64,000 bases of DNA from the NCBI RefSeq assembly GCF_000967425.1, contig NZ_FO082820.1:4023501-4087500 (forward strand), given 5' to 3'. This document shows, one piece after another, positions 28,477 to 37,598 of this stretch. The first letter of the stretch is position 1, and every line of letters starts with the position of its first letter. The notes under the pieces were generated by a model. The model saw nothing but the letters and a program-made list of their open reading frames with translations, was not told the DNA's origin and did not search any database. Source of the stretch: Pseudorhizobium banfieldiae. Lineage in GTDB: Bacteria; Pseudomonadota; Alphaproteobacteria; Rhizobiales; Rhizobiaceae. The position numbers and the translations under genes are program-made.

Positions 28477-30131
28477 GATGCCAATGCCTTAGGTGCTTGC
28501 GCTGATGTCCAGTGCCACGGAAGCAGTTGCTCCAGCCTGCTGACAGGAGTGTCGGCGATACGAGCGAGAACGTCAGCGAGCCAGGCCTGCGGGTCGATGT
28601 CATTGAGCTTGGCGGTCATGATCAGCGTGGCCATGAAGGCTGCACGATCAGCCCCACGATCCGATCCGGCAAAGAGCCATGACTTCCTGCCCAGTGCAAA
28701 GCCTCTAAGCGCTCGTTCGGCGGCGTTGTTTGTGAGGCAGACACGGCCATCGTCGAGGAATGACGTAAAGCCATCCCAGCGCTTCAGCATATATTCGATT
28801 GCCTCAGCGACGGGAGAACTGCGTGACAGCTTCGTCCGTTCGGTCTGGAGCCAATCATGCAGCTCTTCGAGGAGTGGCTGGCTTTCTCTTCGTCGGTGCT
28901 CCAGTCGCTGTTGGGCGGCAAGACCGTTGATCTCCCGCTCGAAGTCGAACAGGGCATCGATACGCTTAACGGCCTCCAACGCTACGGGCGAGATCGGCGC
29001 GGCTTTGCTTCCACGTTTGGCGTTCGTGGCGAGGTCGGCCAGCACAAAGAACTTGCGGCGCGCGTGCGCCCAGCAGAGTGCTTGCGTCAGCGGCGCGGGA
29101 TCGCGATCTGCTTTGTAGAGCGGGTTATAGCCGCCATAGGCATCAGCCTGCAGAATACCGGTGAAGGTTCTCAGGTGGCGCTCGGGATGCTCCTGTCGCC
29201 TGTCTCGCGATGCGTAGAACAGTGCCGCCGGCGGTGATAGCCCGCCGAACGGTCGATCATCCCGGACATACGTCCAGATGCGGCCCGTATCGGTCTTTCC
29301 CTTCGCCAGGATCGGCACGGTCGTGTCGTCGCCATGCAGCCGCTCGGCGGCCAGGACATGGGCCTCGATCAGCGAATGGATGGGCTTCAGGGCTGCGGCG
29401 CACGCGCCGACCTGGTCGGCCAGCGTCGATAGGCTGAGGTCGATGCCCTCGCGGGCATAGCGTTCGCTTTGGCGATTGAGCGGCTGATGCTGGGCGAACT
29501 TCTCGAACAGGATCATCGCCAGAAGGTTTGGTCCGGCAAAACCGCGCGGCGTCACATGGAAGGGTGCTGGCGGTTGGGTGATCTTCTCGCATTCGCGGCA
29601 GGAGAACTTCTCCCGCACGGTCTGAATGACCTTCCACTGACGAGGGATGACCTCCAGTGTCTCTGTGATATCCTCACCGAGCTTCGACAGTTTGGCCGAG
29701 CCGCAGCAGGAGCAGTTTGTCGGAGCAGCAATGACGACACGTTCGCGCGGGAGATGCTCGGGAAACGGCTTGCGTGATGGTCGCTTTCGCTCGAAGGCCC
29801 TGACGGTCGAGGCATTGGCTGCGATCTCCGCCGCCAATTCATCTTCACCAGCATCAGCCTCCAGCTCCTCGAGCTGCAGTTCCATCTGTTCGAGAAGCCG
29901 CGCTTTGCGCTCGGAGCGACTGCCATAAAGCTCCCGGCGGACTTTCTCGATCTCCAGCTTCAACCGCGCGATCAGCGCCTCGGAGTGCGACACGAGCGCC
30001 TTCGCGCTGGCGGCCTCTGCCTTGGCGGTCGCTGCCTCGGCCTCGGCCGTAATGCGTCGGGCACGCTCCGCCGCCAAGGCCGCAAGTGCGCTGGCAAGGT
30101 CGTCAGGAAGCTGTTCAGCCGCATCGTTCAT
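28473..30131 (-). CDS. IS66-family transposase TnpC
   Basis: The 552-residue protein has an N-terminal leucine-rich coiled coil (about residues 1-110) and a zinc-ribbon-like CSCCGSAKLSKLG plus FSCREC segment. The DDE core has Asp in HGDDTTVPIL, Asp in QADAYGGYNPLY and Glu in CLTNNAAERALRGFALGRKS. It is full length and appears functional. It is the catalytic subunit of the element. Confidence 0.94.
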   Translation of the reverse strand: MNDAAEQLPDDLASALAALAAERARRITAEAEAATAKAEAASAKALVSHSEALIARLKLEIEKVRRELYGSRSERKARLLEQMELQLEELEADAGEDELAAEIAANASTVRAFERKRPSRKPFPEHLPRERVVIAAPTNCSCCGSAKLSKLGEDITETLEVIPRQWKVIQTVREKFSCRECEKITQPPAPFHVTPRGFAGPNLLAMILFEKFAQHQPLNRQSERYAREGIDLSLSTLADQVGACAAALKPIHSLIEAHVLAAERLHGDDTTVPILAKGKTDTGRIWTYVRDDRPFGGLSPPAALFYASRDRRQEHPERHLRTFTGILQADAYGGYNPLYKADRDPAPLTQALCWAHARRKFFVLADLATNAKRGSKAAPISPVALEAVKRIDALFDFEREINGLAAQQRLEHRRRESQPLLEELHDWLQTERTKLSRSSPVAEAIEYMLKRWDGFTSFLDDGRVCLTNNAAERALRGFALGRKSWLFAGSDRGADRAAFMATLIMTAKLNDIDPQAWLADVLARIADTPVSRLEQLLPWHWTSAQAPKALAS

Positions 30132-30176
30132 GGGCTGATGGAATCATATTCGCCCCCGCCATTCCAGCGTTTTTGC

Positions 30177-30524
30177 TCATCCGACTGATGTTGGTCGCCA
30201 GGTCTTTTGCGGCATTCGCCAGTCGATACCCTCCAGCAGATAACCGAGCTGTCCAGGCGTAATTACCACCGTACCATCGGCCGCCGACGGCCATATGAAG
30301 CGTCCCCGCTCCAGCTTCTTCGTGAACAGGCAGGCCCCCTGGCCATCATGCCAGATGACCTTGATCAGACCGCCGCCACGCCCGCGGAACACGAAGAGAT
30401 GTCCACACATCGGATCGCGCTTCAGTGTCTCTTGCACCATCAGCGACAGACCGGGAAAGCCCTTGCGCATGTCCGTATGGCCGGTCGCCAACCAGACCTT
30501 CACACCACCAGGAACAGGGATCAT
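30177..30524 (-). CDS. IS66 accessory protein TnpB
   Basis: The 115-residue protein has the standard TnpB core: VWLATGHTDMRKGFPGLSLM, RDPMCGHLFVFRGRGGGLIK, IWHDGQGACLFTKKLERGRF. The start overlaps the tnpA stop by 4 nt. It is required for IS66 transposition in studied elements, with an unclear biochemical role. Confidence 0.93.
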   Translation of the reverse strand: MIPVPGGVKVWLATGHTDMRKGFPGLSLMVQETLKRDPMCGHLFVFRGRGGGLIKVIWHDGQGACLFTKKLERGRFIWPSAADGTVVITPGQLGYLLEGIDWRMPQKTWRPTSVG

Positions 30525-30931
30525 CGCCGACCCAGCACACAGTCGAGAATGCGACCGAGCGCCTCCGTGTCGATGTCGCTGTCCACGCGGACACGACGAC
30601 CACGGCCTAGCTCAATCGTCACATCGCTGCGCTTCCGGCGAGGTTGTGGCGGAACCGGCGTTTCCGGGGCAGCGGATTGGGCTGCCGGCGCGGTCTCCGA
30701 CACGATCACGGGCACCAACGTGCTCGATACCTGCATCGACGGCTCCTCGATCCGGCACAGTTCCTTGCGCCAACGAAAGAGCTGGCTGACATGGATACCG
30801 GCTGCGCGGGCTACCTCCGAGATCACAGCGCCAGGTTCAAAGCAGGCAGCAACGAGCCGCTCCTTCTCCTCGCGAGACCAGCGGCGACGGCGCTCGACAG
30901 ACGTGATCACTTCAATCGGATGCTTCGTCAT
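30521..30931 (-). CDS. IS66 accessory protein TnpA
   Basis: The 136-residue protein has a helix-turn-helix near residues 18-55 (RRRRWSREEKERLVAACFEP, then ARAAGIHVSQLFRWRKEL), a Pro/Ala linker and a DNA-binding-like tail (RSDVTIELGRGRRVRVDSDI). It is the first gene of the IS66 operon and overlaps tnpB. Confidence 0.9.
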   Translation of the reverse strand: MTKHPIEVITSVERRRRWSREEKERLVAACFEPGAVISEVARAAGIHVSQLFRWRKELCRIEEPSMQVSSTLVPVIVSETAPAAQSAAPETPVPPQPRRKRSDVTIELGRGRRVRVDSDIDTEALGRILDCVLGRR

Positions 30932-31993
30932 ACGACTACTCCTAGTGCTACCACTAGGACTTCCGATGTTCGCATCAACCTCGCAAGGCGGCCCTCACCG
31001 GGCGCTTACTCTGATCCCTGCCGAATTGAACGTGGAGTCGGTGCATCAAACACCCGATGCGATCGTTATCGCCGCAAACGGTCAGTGCCGAGATTGCAGA
31101 TGCCCCCACTGCGGAGCCGCCTCCCGTCGTGTTCATAGTCGCTATCCTCGGATGATTGCGGATCTGCCGTGTGCGGGTCGAAGGATAGAACTGCATCTGA
31201 ATGTCCGACGCTTCGTCTGTAGTGCAGCTCATTGCCGCCAAAAGATTTTCGCCGAGCGCTTCGGCGATGATGTGATCCGACCCATGGCTCGCCGGACAGC
31301 CCGCCTAGACTGCCTGGTCCGGCATCTAGCTCTCGCATTGGGTGGTCGACCGGCGGCGCGATTTGCGGATCGTCTTGGGCTTCCGGTCAGTAATGATACG
31401 CTGCTACGTACCGTGCGCCGATATGATCGGCCACCACTAACGCCACCGAGCGTAATCGGCATTGAAGACTGGGCGTGGCGTCGAAATCATCGATATGGGA
31501 CGATCATTTGCGATCGTGAGCGTCGAAAGACGATCGCCTTGCTCCCCGACCGAGAGCCCGCGACGGCCAGAGCCTGGCTGATCCAACAGCCCCAGATCGA
31601 GATCATCGCACGAGATCGCGGCGGCGGGTATGCGCAGGCAGCGGCACAAGCCCTGCCGCACGCGGGTCAGGTTGCCGACCGTTGGCATCTGATGGAGAAC
31701 GCCAGCCACGCCTTTCTTGATGCCGTGCGCAAGTCGATGCGGCAGGTCCGCGTGGCAATCGGCACTGCAACCTTAAACCCGAAGCTTCTGACCGCCGCCG
31801 AGCGACTGCAATATGAAGGATATCTGCGGCGTGAAGAGGCAAACGCCGTTATCCGTGGTCTCGTCAGCGAAGGCGTCTCCATCAAGGAAATCGTGCGCAG
31901 AACTGGGCACAGCCGTAAGCTTGTTGGTTTCCACGCGGAACTGAGCCGGTTTTTCCACCGAGAAGTGAGCCACCTCTGAGTATGGTTTTCTGA

Positions 31994-32788
31994 TCAGGGT
32001 TTGGTCAATGGGCTGGCCTTTTCTCCTCTCTTCTGTGCCGCTGCGGCCGAGCTGGCCTTGAAGCGGAAGCTGTCGTTTCCTGTTTCCAGGATGTGGCAAC
32101 GGTGGGTCAGGCGGTCGAGCAAAGCGGTGGTCATCTTGGCGTCGCCGAAGACGGTAGCCCATTCGCTGAAGCTGAGGTTGGTGGTGATGATGACGCTGGT
32201 GCGCTCGTAAAGCTTGCTCAGCAGGTGGAAGAGCAATGCGCCGCCCGAGGCGCTGAACGGAAGGTATCCAAGCTCATCGAGGATTAGCAGATCGAGACGG
32301 ACCAGGGCTTCGGCGATCTGACCGGCCTTGCCCTTGGCCTTCTCCTGCTCAAGAGCGTTGACCAGTTCGATGGTAGAGAAGAAGCGGACCTTTCTGCGAT
32401 GATGCTCGATAGCCTGGATGCCGAGAGCGGTCGCGATATGTGTTTTGCCTGTGCCAGGGCCTCCGACCAGGACAACGTTCTGCGCTTCGTCCATGAACTC
32501 ACACCGATGCAATTGGCGCACGGTGGCTTCGTTGATCTCGCTGGCGGCGAAGTCATATCCGGAGATGTCCTTGTAGGCGGGGAAACGGGCGGCCTTCATA
32601 TGATAGGCGATGGAGCGAACCTCGCGCTCCGCCATTTCCGCCTTCAGCAACTGCGACAGGATCGGCACGGCCGCATCGAACGCTGGCGCTCCTTGCTCAA
32701 TCAGATCCATGACCGCTTGGGCCATGCCATACATCTTCAGGCTCCGCAGCATGATGACCACGGCGGCACTGGCAGGATCATGACGCAT
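31994..32788 (-). CDS. istB: IS21 helper ATPase IstB
   Basis: The 264-residue DnaC-like AAA+ protein has Walker [18 protein letters not shown], Walker [17 protein letters not shown] and sensor-like [19 protein letters not shown]. It assists target selection by IstA in the IS21 family. Its start overlaps the istA stop by 11 nt. Confidence 0.94.
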   Translation of the reverse strand: MRHDPASAAVVIMLRSLKMYGMAQAVMDLIEQGAPAFDAAVPILSQLLKAEMAEREVRSIAYHMKAARFPAYKDISGYDFAASEINEATVRQLHRCEFMDEAQNVVLVGGPGTGKTHIATALGIQAIEHHRRKVRFFSTIELVNALEQEKAKGKAGQIAEALVRLDLLILDELGYLPFSASGGALLFHLLSKLYERTSVIITTNLSFSEWATVFGDAKMTTALLDRLTHRCHILETGNDSFRFKASSAAAAQKRGEKASPLTKP

Positions 32789-34298
32789 GGCGACCCCCTA
32801 CGATCCGAACACGCAGCCCGTCATAGCGTTCGACATTGGCCTTGGGTTCACGAGCCAATGCCAATGCGTGCGGCGTATCGATAATAGGGCCGTCGGTCGT
32901 TTTCCCGTCTACCAACCGATGCAGCAGGTTCAACACATGCGTCTTGGTTGCCACGCCGGCCTCCAGGGCCAGTTCCACAGCGCGCAGGACGACCTGTTCG
33001 TCGTGATGAAGAACGAGAGCAAGGATGTCCGCCATCTCGCGATCACCGCCGGGGCGGCGGAGCATCTGGTCCTGTAATTTGCGGAAGGCCGGTGGCAATT
33101 CCATAAAGGGTGCGCCGTTACGAAGTGCTCCGGGCTTGCGCTGGATGACCGCAAGATAATGCCGCCAGTCGTAAATCGTCCGTGGTGGCTTGTCGTGACT
33201 GCGTTCTATGATCCGCACATGTTCGCAAAGAACGTTGCCCTCGCCCGCAACGACCAGCCGCTCGGGATAGATTCGTAAACTGACAGGCCGGTTGGCAAAC
33301 GATGCGGGCACGCTATAGCGGTTCCGCTCGAAGGTGATAAGGCAGGTGGGGGAGACTCGTTTGCTCTGTTCGACGAAGCCGTCAAAAGCTGCAGGCAGTG
33401 TCATCAATGCTGCCCGCTCATCAGCCCAGACATCCGCGATCGTGCCGGGCAAGGTGCCATGCGGTGTCTCCCGCCACAGGTCCTGGCAATGCTGTTCCAA
33501 CCAGGCATTCAATGCCGGCAGATTCGGAAAGTCCGGCATCTGTTGCCATAGCCGTGGTCGGGCATCCTGAACATTCTTCTCGACCTGCCCCTTCTCCCAG
33601 CCTGCCGCCGGATTGCAGAATTCGGGCGCAAAGACGTAGTGGTTCGTCATCGCCAGGAAGCGGACGTTGACCTGCCGCTCCTTGCCGCGGCCGACGCGAT
33701 CAACCGCGGTGCGCATGTTGTCATAAATTCCACGCGCGGGCACGCCGCCAAGGACACGGAAGCCGTGCCAGTGGGCGTCGAAGAGCATCTCGTGTGTCTG
33801 CAGCAGGTAAGCTCTGACCAGAAAGGCCCGACTGTGCGCCAACTTGATATGCGCGACCTGAAGCTTCGTGCGCTCGCCGCCTATCACGGCATAGTCTTCA
33901 CTCCAATCGAACTGGAATGCTTCGCCTGGGCGGAAAGATAGGGGAACGAATATGCCGCGGCCGACCGCCTGCTGCTCAACCCGCCAGTCACGGGCGAACG
34001 CAGCGACGCGACCGTAGGAGCCGGTAAAGCCCAAAGCCACCAGATCGGCATGAAGCTGCTTCAGCGTTCGGCGCTGCTTGCGTGATCTCCCGGTCTCGGT
34101 CTTCAGCCAGGCCGCCAGTTTGTCAGCGAACGGATCAAGCTTGCTCGGCCGTTCCGGCACAGTGAACGTCGGCTCGATCGTGCCAGCGCTCAGATACTTC
34201 GAGATCGTGTTGCGCGAAAGCCCCGTGCGCCGACTGATCTCACGGATCGACAGCTTCTCGCGCAGCGCCATCCGGCGGATGATGTTTAAAAGTCCCAT
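32778..34298 (-). CDS. istA: IS21 transposase IstA
   Basis: The product of about 506 residues has an N-terminal helix-turn-helix ([20 protein letters not shown]). The rve DDE core follows, with Asp in [12 protein letters not shown], second Asp in [12 protein letters not shown], and Glu in [15 protein letters not shown]. The Mu-like C-terminal segment is intact. The start [15 protein letters not shown] matches the family; the frame stays open to 34,364. Confidence 0.93.
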   Translation of the reverse strand: MGLLNIIRRMALREKLSIREISRRTGLSRNTISKYLSAGTIEPTFTVPERPSKLDPFADKLAAWLKTETGRSRKQRRTLKQLHADLVALGFTGSYGRVAAFARDWRVEQQAVGRGIFVPLSFRPGEAFQFDWSEDYAVIGGERTKLQVAHIKLAHSRAFLVRAYLLQTHEMLFDAHWHGFRVLGGVPARGIYDNMRTAVDRVGRGKERQVNVRFLAMTNHYVFAPEFCNPAAGWEKGQVEKNVQDARPRLWQQMPDFPNLPALNAWLEQHCQDLWRETPHGTLPGTIADVWADERAALMTLPAAFDGFVEQSKRVSPTCLITFERNRYSVPASFANRPVSLRIYPERLVVAGEGNVLCEHVRIIERSHDKPPRTIYDWRHYLAVIQRKPGALRNGAPFMELPPAFRKLQDQMLRRPGGDREMADILALVLHHDEQVVLRAVELALEAGVATKTHVLNLLHRLVDGKTTDGPIIDTPHALALAREPKANVERYDGLRVRIVGGRHAS

Positions 34299-34410
34299 GT
34301 GGATCACTCCGTTGCCCCCGTCGCTCTCCGCGTTGGGGGAAGGTTCACATGGCTCAATTCTCAATGGAAATTATGCGCCTAACCGGCTCAGTTCCGCGTG
34401 GAAACCAACA

Positions 34411-34641
34411 GGCCTATTCAGCGAGTGTGGTATTTGACATCTTGCTCGTGCCAACAGGATCTTCTTCTTCTGATCACCTTGGAAACCCAACTGCCGTCAG
34501 ATTGGCTAGGTGATTTAGCTTACGAATTGCCGAAAGGAAGCCATTTCTTGAGCGCGGAATGGCATTGCATCTCCTCAAAATGTAGCAGATTTTGCCGCAA
34601 ACAATCTAACGTTCTGTTATAAAACAACAAATTCTGGAAGG
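34411..34641. other. No gene recognised
   Basis: This 231-nt stretch to the right of the IS21 element does not continue the ISL3 transposase in any frame and shows no recognisable gene. Confidence 0.5.
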
Positions 34642-34743
34642 ATGGCGGAGAGGATGCGATTGTTCTCGAACAATACCCTCATTAATTTCAACTGCTTAGC
34701 GACGACGAAGACGCGCTTCTTGTAGCACATTTTTTAGCAGCCA
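34642..34743 (+). repeat. Attachment-site-like repeat, copy B
   Basis: This is a 102-nt direct-repeat partner of 18,649-18,750 with the same orientation and length. The first ten bases, ATGGCGGAGA, continue as GG; on the minus strand they match the 3' end of bacterial tRNA-Ser genes (CTCTCCGCCA). It ends TTGTAGCACATTTTTTAGCAG then CCA. No complete tRNA is attached. It is probably an island end. Confidence 0.6.
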
Positions 34744-35020
34744 ACAGCGTTCATCTTAACAAGCGGTTGCAAGCCTGAACCGACGTGCCCTTAACGCAGG
34801 GCGTACGCTGAAACGATCTACGCGCGTCAACATCTGCCATAGATGGTGAGGGAATGGACAAAGCGAAAAAGGCACTCAAGTCGCGCCCCCTCATTGTCAT
34901 CGCACGGTTCTTGCGCCAGGCGGCAGCCACGCCAACCCGATGCAGTTCCGCCCTGGCTCTTGGCAAACAGGCCGGCCAGTGTGTTCATTGCACGGCCCGT
35001 GAACTGCTCCGGTTGGGCAG
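34744..35020. other. No gene recognised
   Basis: This 277-nt stretch between repeat B and the RraA operon has only short, unconvincing frames on both strands. Confidence 0.5.
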
Positions 35021-35038
35021 GCTCAGCTTCGGCTGAGC
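35021..35038 (-). terminator. UUCG-type hairpin at the end of the catabolic operon
   Basis: Arms GCTCAGC and GCTGAGC enclose a TTCG tetraloop, 13 nt after the last stop codon of the leftward operon. No T-run follows on the minus strand. It probably stabilises or ends the transcript. Confidence 0.45.
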
Positions 35039-35050
35039 TGCTCGGTCAAA

Positions 35051-35728
35051 CTAGTCAATAAATTCACAGCCAGCCTCCCGAAGGGCAATGTCTACCCAGT
35101 CTCTCTTCACGGTCCCAGCTTCGGTGTCCGTCATCTGCTTGGTCTCGGCCTCGTGCTTTTTGACGGCAGCCAAGGCGATGGTAGCGGCCTCTGCCTTGGG
35201 AACGGAAACGACGCCATCAAGATCACCGAGTATCAAATCACCTGGCTCTACCACTGAACCATTGATCGAGATTGCAAAGCCAATCTCGCCAGGTCCTGTG
35301 CGGTAGGGCCCGCGATGGGTAACGCCGCAGGCGAACACGGGAACGTTCCGCTCAAGAAATGCTTCCGCATCACGAACTGCGCCATACAAAACGAAGCCGG
35401 CGACACCACGCTTCAGCGCATGAGCGAGCATCAATTCGCCCATCAAGGAGTTCGTTGTATCGCCACCTCCATCCACGACGATGACATCGCCGGGTTCTGC
35501 CATGTCAATCGCCTTATGCAGCATCAGATTATCGCCGGGGCGGGTGCGAACAGTCAGAGCGGGACCGGCAAGATTTCCGCTGCGATGCATTGGACGCAGA
35601 CCGTGGCCAAGACCGCAAAGACGCGACATGGAATCGCTGACATTCGCCACCGGAAGGGTTCGGAAGGTCTCAAGCAACTGCGGCTCGATGCGTATCCAGC
35701 TACGTTTGACACGAAACCCATAAGTCAT
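35051..35728 (-). CDS. RraA-like aldolase/decarboxylase
   Basis: The 225-residue protein is of the RraA / 4-hydroxy-4-methyl-2-oxoglutarate aldolase family. It has VSDSMSRL near the N-terminus, the substrate loop GDVIVVDGGGDTTNSLMGEL, the metal motif GAVRDAEAFLE and GDLDGVVSVPKAEA. Such enzymes split 4-hydroxy-2-oxo acids or decarboxylate oxaloacetate to give pyruvate. It is the last gene of an eight-gene operon and follows a dehydrogenase by 9 nt. Confidence 0.88.
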   Translation of the reverse strand: MTYGFRVKRSWIRIEPQLLETFRTLPVANVSDSMSRLCGLGHGLRPMHRSGNLAGPALTVRTRPGDNLMLHKAIDMAEPGDVIVVDGGGDTTNSLMGELMLAHALKRGVAGFVLYGAVRDAEAFLERNVPVFACGVTHRGPYRTGPGEIGFAISINGSVVEPGDLILGDLDGVVSVPKAEAATIALAAVKKHEAETKQMTDTEAGTVKRDWVDIALREAGCEFID

Positions 35729-35737
35729 TTTGGAACC

Positions 35738-36754
35738 TCAAGAAGACAATTGGTCGGGACGGGCAAGCGAGCGTTCATCCGGTGGGTGTCCATCAAGAAC
35801 GCTGATAATATGGTTTGCAGCAATCAATGCCATGTTGTCGGCAGAGCCATAGGTTACCCCAGCTATGTGAGGCGTTGCGATCAAGGTGTTGAGCGACCAT
35901 AGTTCACAATCCTTCGCAGGGGGCTCGACAGCAAAACTATCGAGCCCCGCTCCGGCAATACGACCGGAAGCAAGGGCAGTCGCAAGGGCTGCCTCATTGA
36001 TGATACCGCCGCGCGCCGTATTAACGACGATAGCGGATGGCTTCATCAGTTGAAGGCGCCGCGTATCGATCAGGTCACGCGTTTGCGATGTCAAAGGACA
36101 ATGTATGCTGAGGAAGTCAACGCCGCTCAGCATGGCGTCCAGATCGTCCGCCACGGTGAACCCATCATCGCTTGCTGCTTGAGACGAGAGTGGGTCATAA
36201 ACAACCACCTCCATACCCAGCGCCTCGGCCATGCGTGCGGTCTCCCGGCCAATCGCCCCATACCCAATGAGACCGATGGTAGCGGAAAGGAAATCTCTCC
36301 CGGTAAACGTGGGCTTCAGCCATTCGCCACGCTTCACGCTGCGGTCGAGTGGCAAGAGCTGTTTGACCAGAGCCAGCATCATCGCGATCGTATGTTCAGC
36401 AACAGCGCGGGCGTTCGAACCCATTGCTCGCAAGACGGGTATGTTACGAGCCGCGGCAGCGGCGATGTCAATGTTATCTACGCCCACGCCGTGTTTTGCG
36501 ATGATCCTGAGGTTGGGCGAGGCTGCAATGACCTCCTCTGTGATGCGCCCCTGGCGCACCATTAGACCATCTATTTCGAGTTCTGCAGCCCGCTTGGCCA
36601 CCACCTCTGATGGATCATAAGGAGGTGAGAAGAAGACATCGATGCCGTGCTCGTTCAGGAGTGAAATCGCCTTCTCGGCAATCTTGTGGTGGGTCACTAA
36701 TATCCGCCGGCGGGTCAATCCGGCTGCTCCCGCATCAACAACAGCCTCAGTCAT
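35738..36754 (-). CDS. D-2-hydroxyacid dehydrogenase, phosphoglycerate dehydrogenase-like
   Basis: The 338-residue NAD-dependent enzyme has IGLIGYGAIGRETARM for cofactor binding, NTARGGIINEAAL with catalytic Arg, DSFAVEPPAKD with Glu and IATPHIAGVTYGSADN with His. The ACT domain of true SerA is absent. It would oxidise a D-hydroxy acid in the pathway of this operon. Its start overlaps the CitE-like gene by 8 nt. Confidence 0.9.
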   Translation of the reverse strand: MTEAVVDAGAAGLTRRRILVTHHKIAEKAISLLNEHGIDVFFSPPYDPSEVVAKRAAELEIDGLMVRQGRITEEVIAASPNLRIIAKHGVGVDNIDIAAAAARNIPVLRAMGSNARAVAEHTIAMMLALVKQLLPLDRSVKRGEWLKPTFTGRDFLSATIGLIGYGAIGRETARMAEALGMEVVVYDPLSSQAASDDGFTVADDLDAMLSGVDFLSIHCPLTSQTRDLIDTRRLQLMKPSAIVVNTARGGIINEAALATALASGRIAGAGLDSFAVEPPAKDCELWSLNTLIATPHIAGVTYGSADNMALIAANHIISVLDGHPPDERSLARPDQLSS

Positions 36755-37598
36755 GACATTCTGTTCTCTTCTGGCCGCGCTTCAGGAGGCGTCGTGCGCG
36801 CTCCACGATCGGTGCATCGATGAATTTGCCGTCCAATAAGAACGCACCTCGGCCGACCGCAGCATTCTCGTCGTTGGCAGCCACCACCTTGCTGGCCCAT
36901 TCCAGCTCCGCCGCCGTAGGAGAGAAACAGGCGTTGAGGATGGGGACAGCTGACGGGTGGATGCAGCTTGCACCATCAAAACCGAACCGTCTCGCCTCCA
37001 GCGCCGCCGCACGCAAGGCCTCCTGATCGGCATAATCGACGGTCGTCCTCAGCATGCCGAAGGACAGCACCCCGGCTTCCTTGGCAGCATAATGGATCAT
37101 CAGCTTAGGATAACGGAGCACCTCGGGCGTCGGTTCTGCACCCATGGCAGTGGCAAGATCCTCGCCTCCGGCCGTCACCGCAATGACCCGAGGCGCATGC
37201 GCAATGGCTCGGACTTCGAACAGCCCTCGCATATCCTCGATGAGTGGGACGAAACTTATCGGCGGTCGGTTCGCCTCAAGCGCCGTCATTTTTGCGGCAA
37301 GTTGTGTCAGGAGATCAGCGCTGTTCACCTTGGGGATGTAGAGCGCATCAGCACCGGCGCGGCTCGCGGCCTCTGCATCATCAAGCAGTCTATCCGTGTG
37401 GTTGATGCGTACAAAGACCTGAGAACCAGCCGAGCGGATCTTGGGTACCCATTCGCGGAGTCCATCGCGCGCTTCCGACTTGGCTGGTTCCGGCACGGCA
37501 TCTTCAAGATCGATAATAATCACGTCCGCCTGCCGCTCACCCGCCTTCGCCAGAAAGCGAGGCGAATTGCCCGGCACGTAAAGCAACGAGAAAATCAT
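36747..37598 (-). CDS. CitE/HpcH-type acyl-CoA lyase
   Basis: The 283-residue TIM-barrel protein resembles the citrate lyase beta / malyl- or citramalyl-CoA lyase family. Motifs are LLYVPGNSPRFLAKAG, IIDLEDAVPEPAK, FVRINHTDRL, IPKVNSADLL, VPLIEDMRG, TAGGEDLATAMG and CIHPSAVPILN. No acyl-carrier or alpha subunit is nearby, which fits a stand-alone CoA-thioester lyase. It overlaps the CoA-transferase gene by 4 nt. Confidence 0.9.
   Translation of the reverse strand: MIFSLLYVPGNSPRFLAKAGERQADVIIIDLEDAVPEPAKSEARDGLREWVPKIRSAGSQVFVRINHTDRLLDDAEAASRAGADALYIPKVNSADLLTQLAAKMTALEANRPPISFVPLIEDMRGLFEVRAIAHAPRVIAVTAGGEDLATAMGAEPTPEVLRYPKLMIHYAAKEAGVLSFGMLRTTVDYADQEALRAAALEARRFGFDGASCIHPSAVPILNACFSPTAAELEWASKVVAANDENAAVGRGAFLLDGKFIDAPIVERARRLLKRGQKRTECHD

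Larger units (their letters stand above)
27822..31009 (-). mobile_element. Intact IS66-family element with perfect 8-bp target duplication
   Basis: The left end is GTAAGCATCCGGCG and the right end, read inward, GTAAGCGCCCGGTG. TCTGATCC occurs at 27,814-27,821 and again at 31,010-31,017, an exact 8-bp duplication as expected for IS66. It carries tnpA, tnpB and tnpC plus an accessory gene, all on the minus strand. It interrupts an ISL3-type transposase gene. Confidence 0.92.
27788..31921 (+). pseudogene. ISL3-family transposase, split by IS66 and truncated by IS21
   Basis: The 5' part (27,788-27,821) encodes MRAQFRLSDLI. After removing the IS66 element and one copy of its 8-bp duplication, the frame continues at 31,018 as PAELNVESVHQTPDAIVIAA, restoring a normal ISL3 start. 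The N-terminal zinc-finger (CRDCRCPHCG) and the transposase core (GIEDWAWRRNHRYGTIICD and RDRGGGYAQAA) follow. The C-terminus is lost at the IS21 left end near 31,921. An apparent ATG at 30,966 lies inside the IS66 right end and is not the native start. Confidence 0.85.
31922..34410 (-). mobile_element. Intact IS21-family element
   Basis: A perfect 29-bp inverted repeat bounds the element. The left end is TGTTGGTTTCCACGCGGAAC plus CTGAGCCGG at 31,922-31,950, with its complement at 34,382-34,410. It holds istA and istB on the minus strand. No matching short duplication flanks it, and ISL3 sequence is found only on the left side, so a deletion accompanied or followed its insertion. Confidence 0.9.

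Noticed and set aside
30207..31979. Single 590-codon protein spanning the IS66 right end and the ISL3 transposase
   Set aside because: The first 250 codons are antisense IS66 DNA. The true ISL3 start lies left of the IS66 element at 27,788.
34642..34760. tRNA-Ser gene at repeat B
   Set aside because: Only about ten bases match the tRNA-Ser 3' end; no T-arm of good quality follows.
34843..35041. Small frames between repeat B and the RraA operon
   Set aside because: They lack ribosome sites, show no recognisable motif and occur on both strands.
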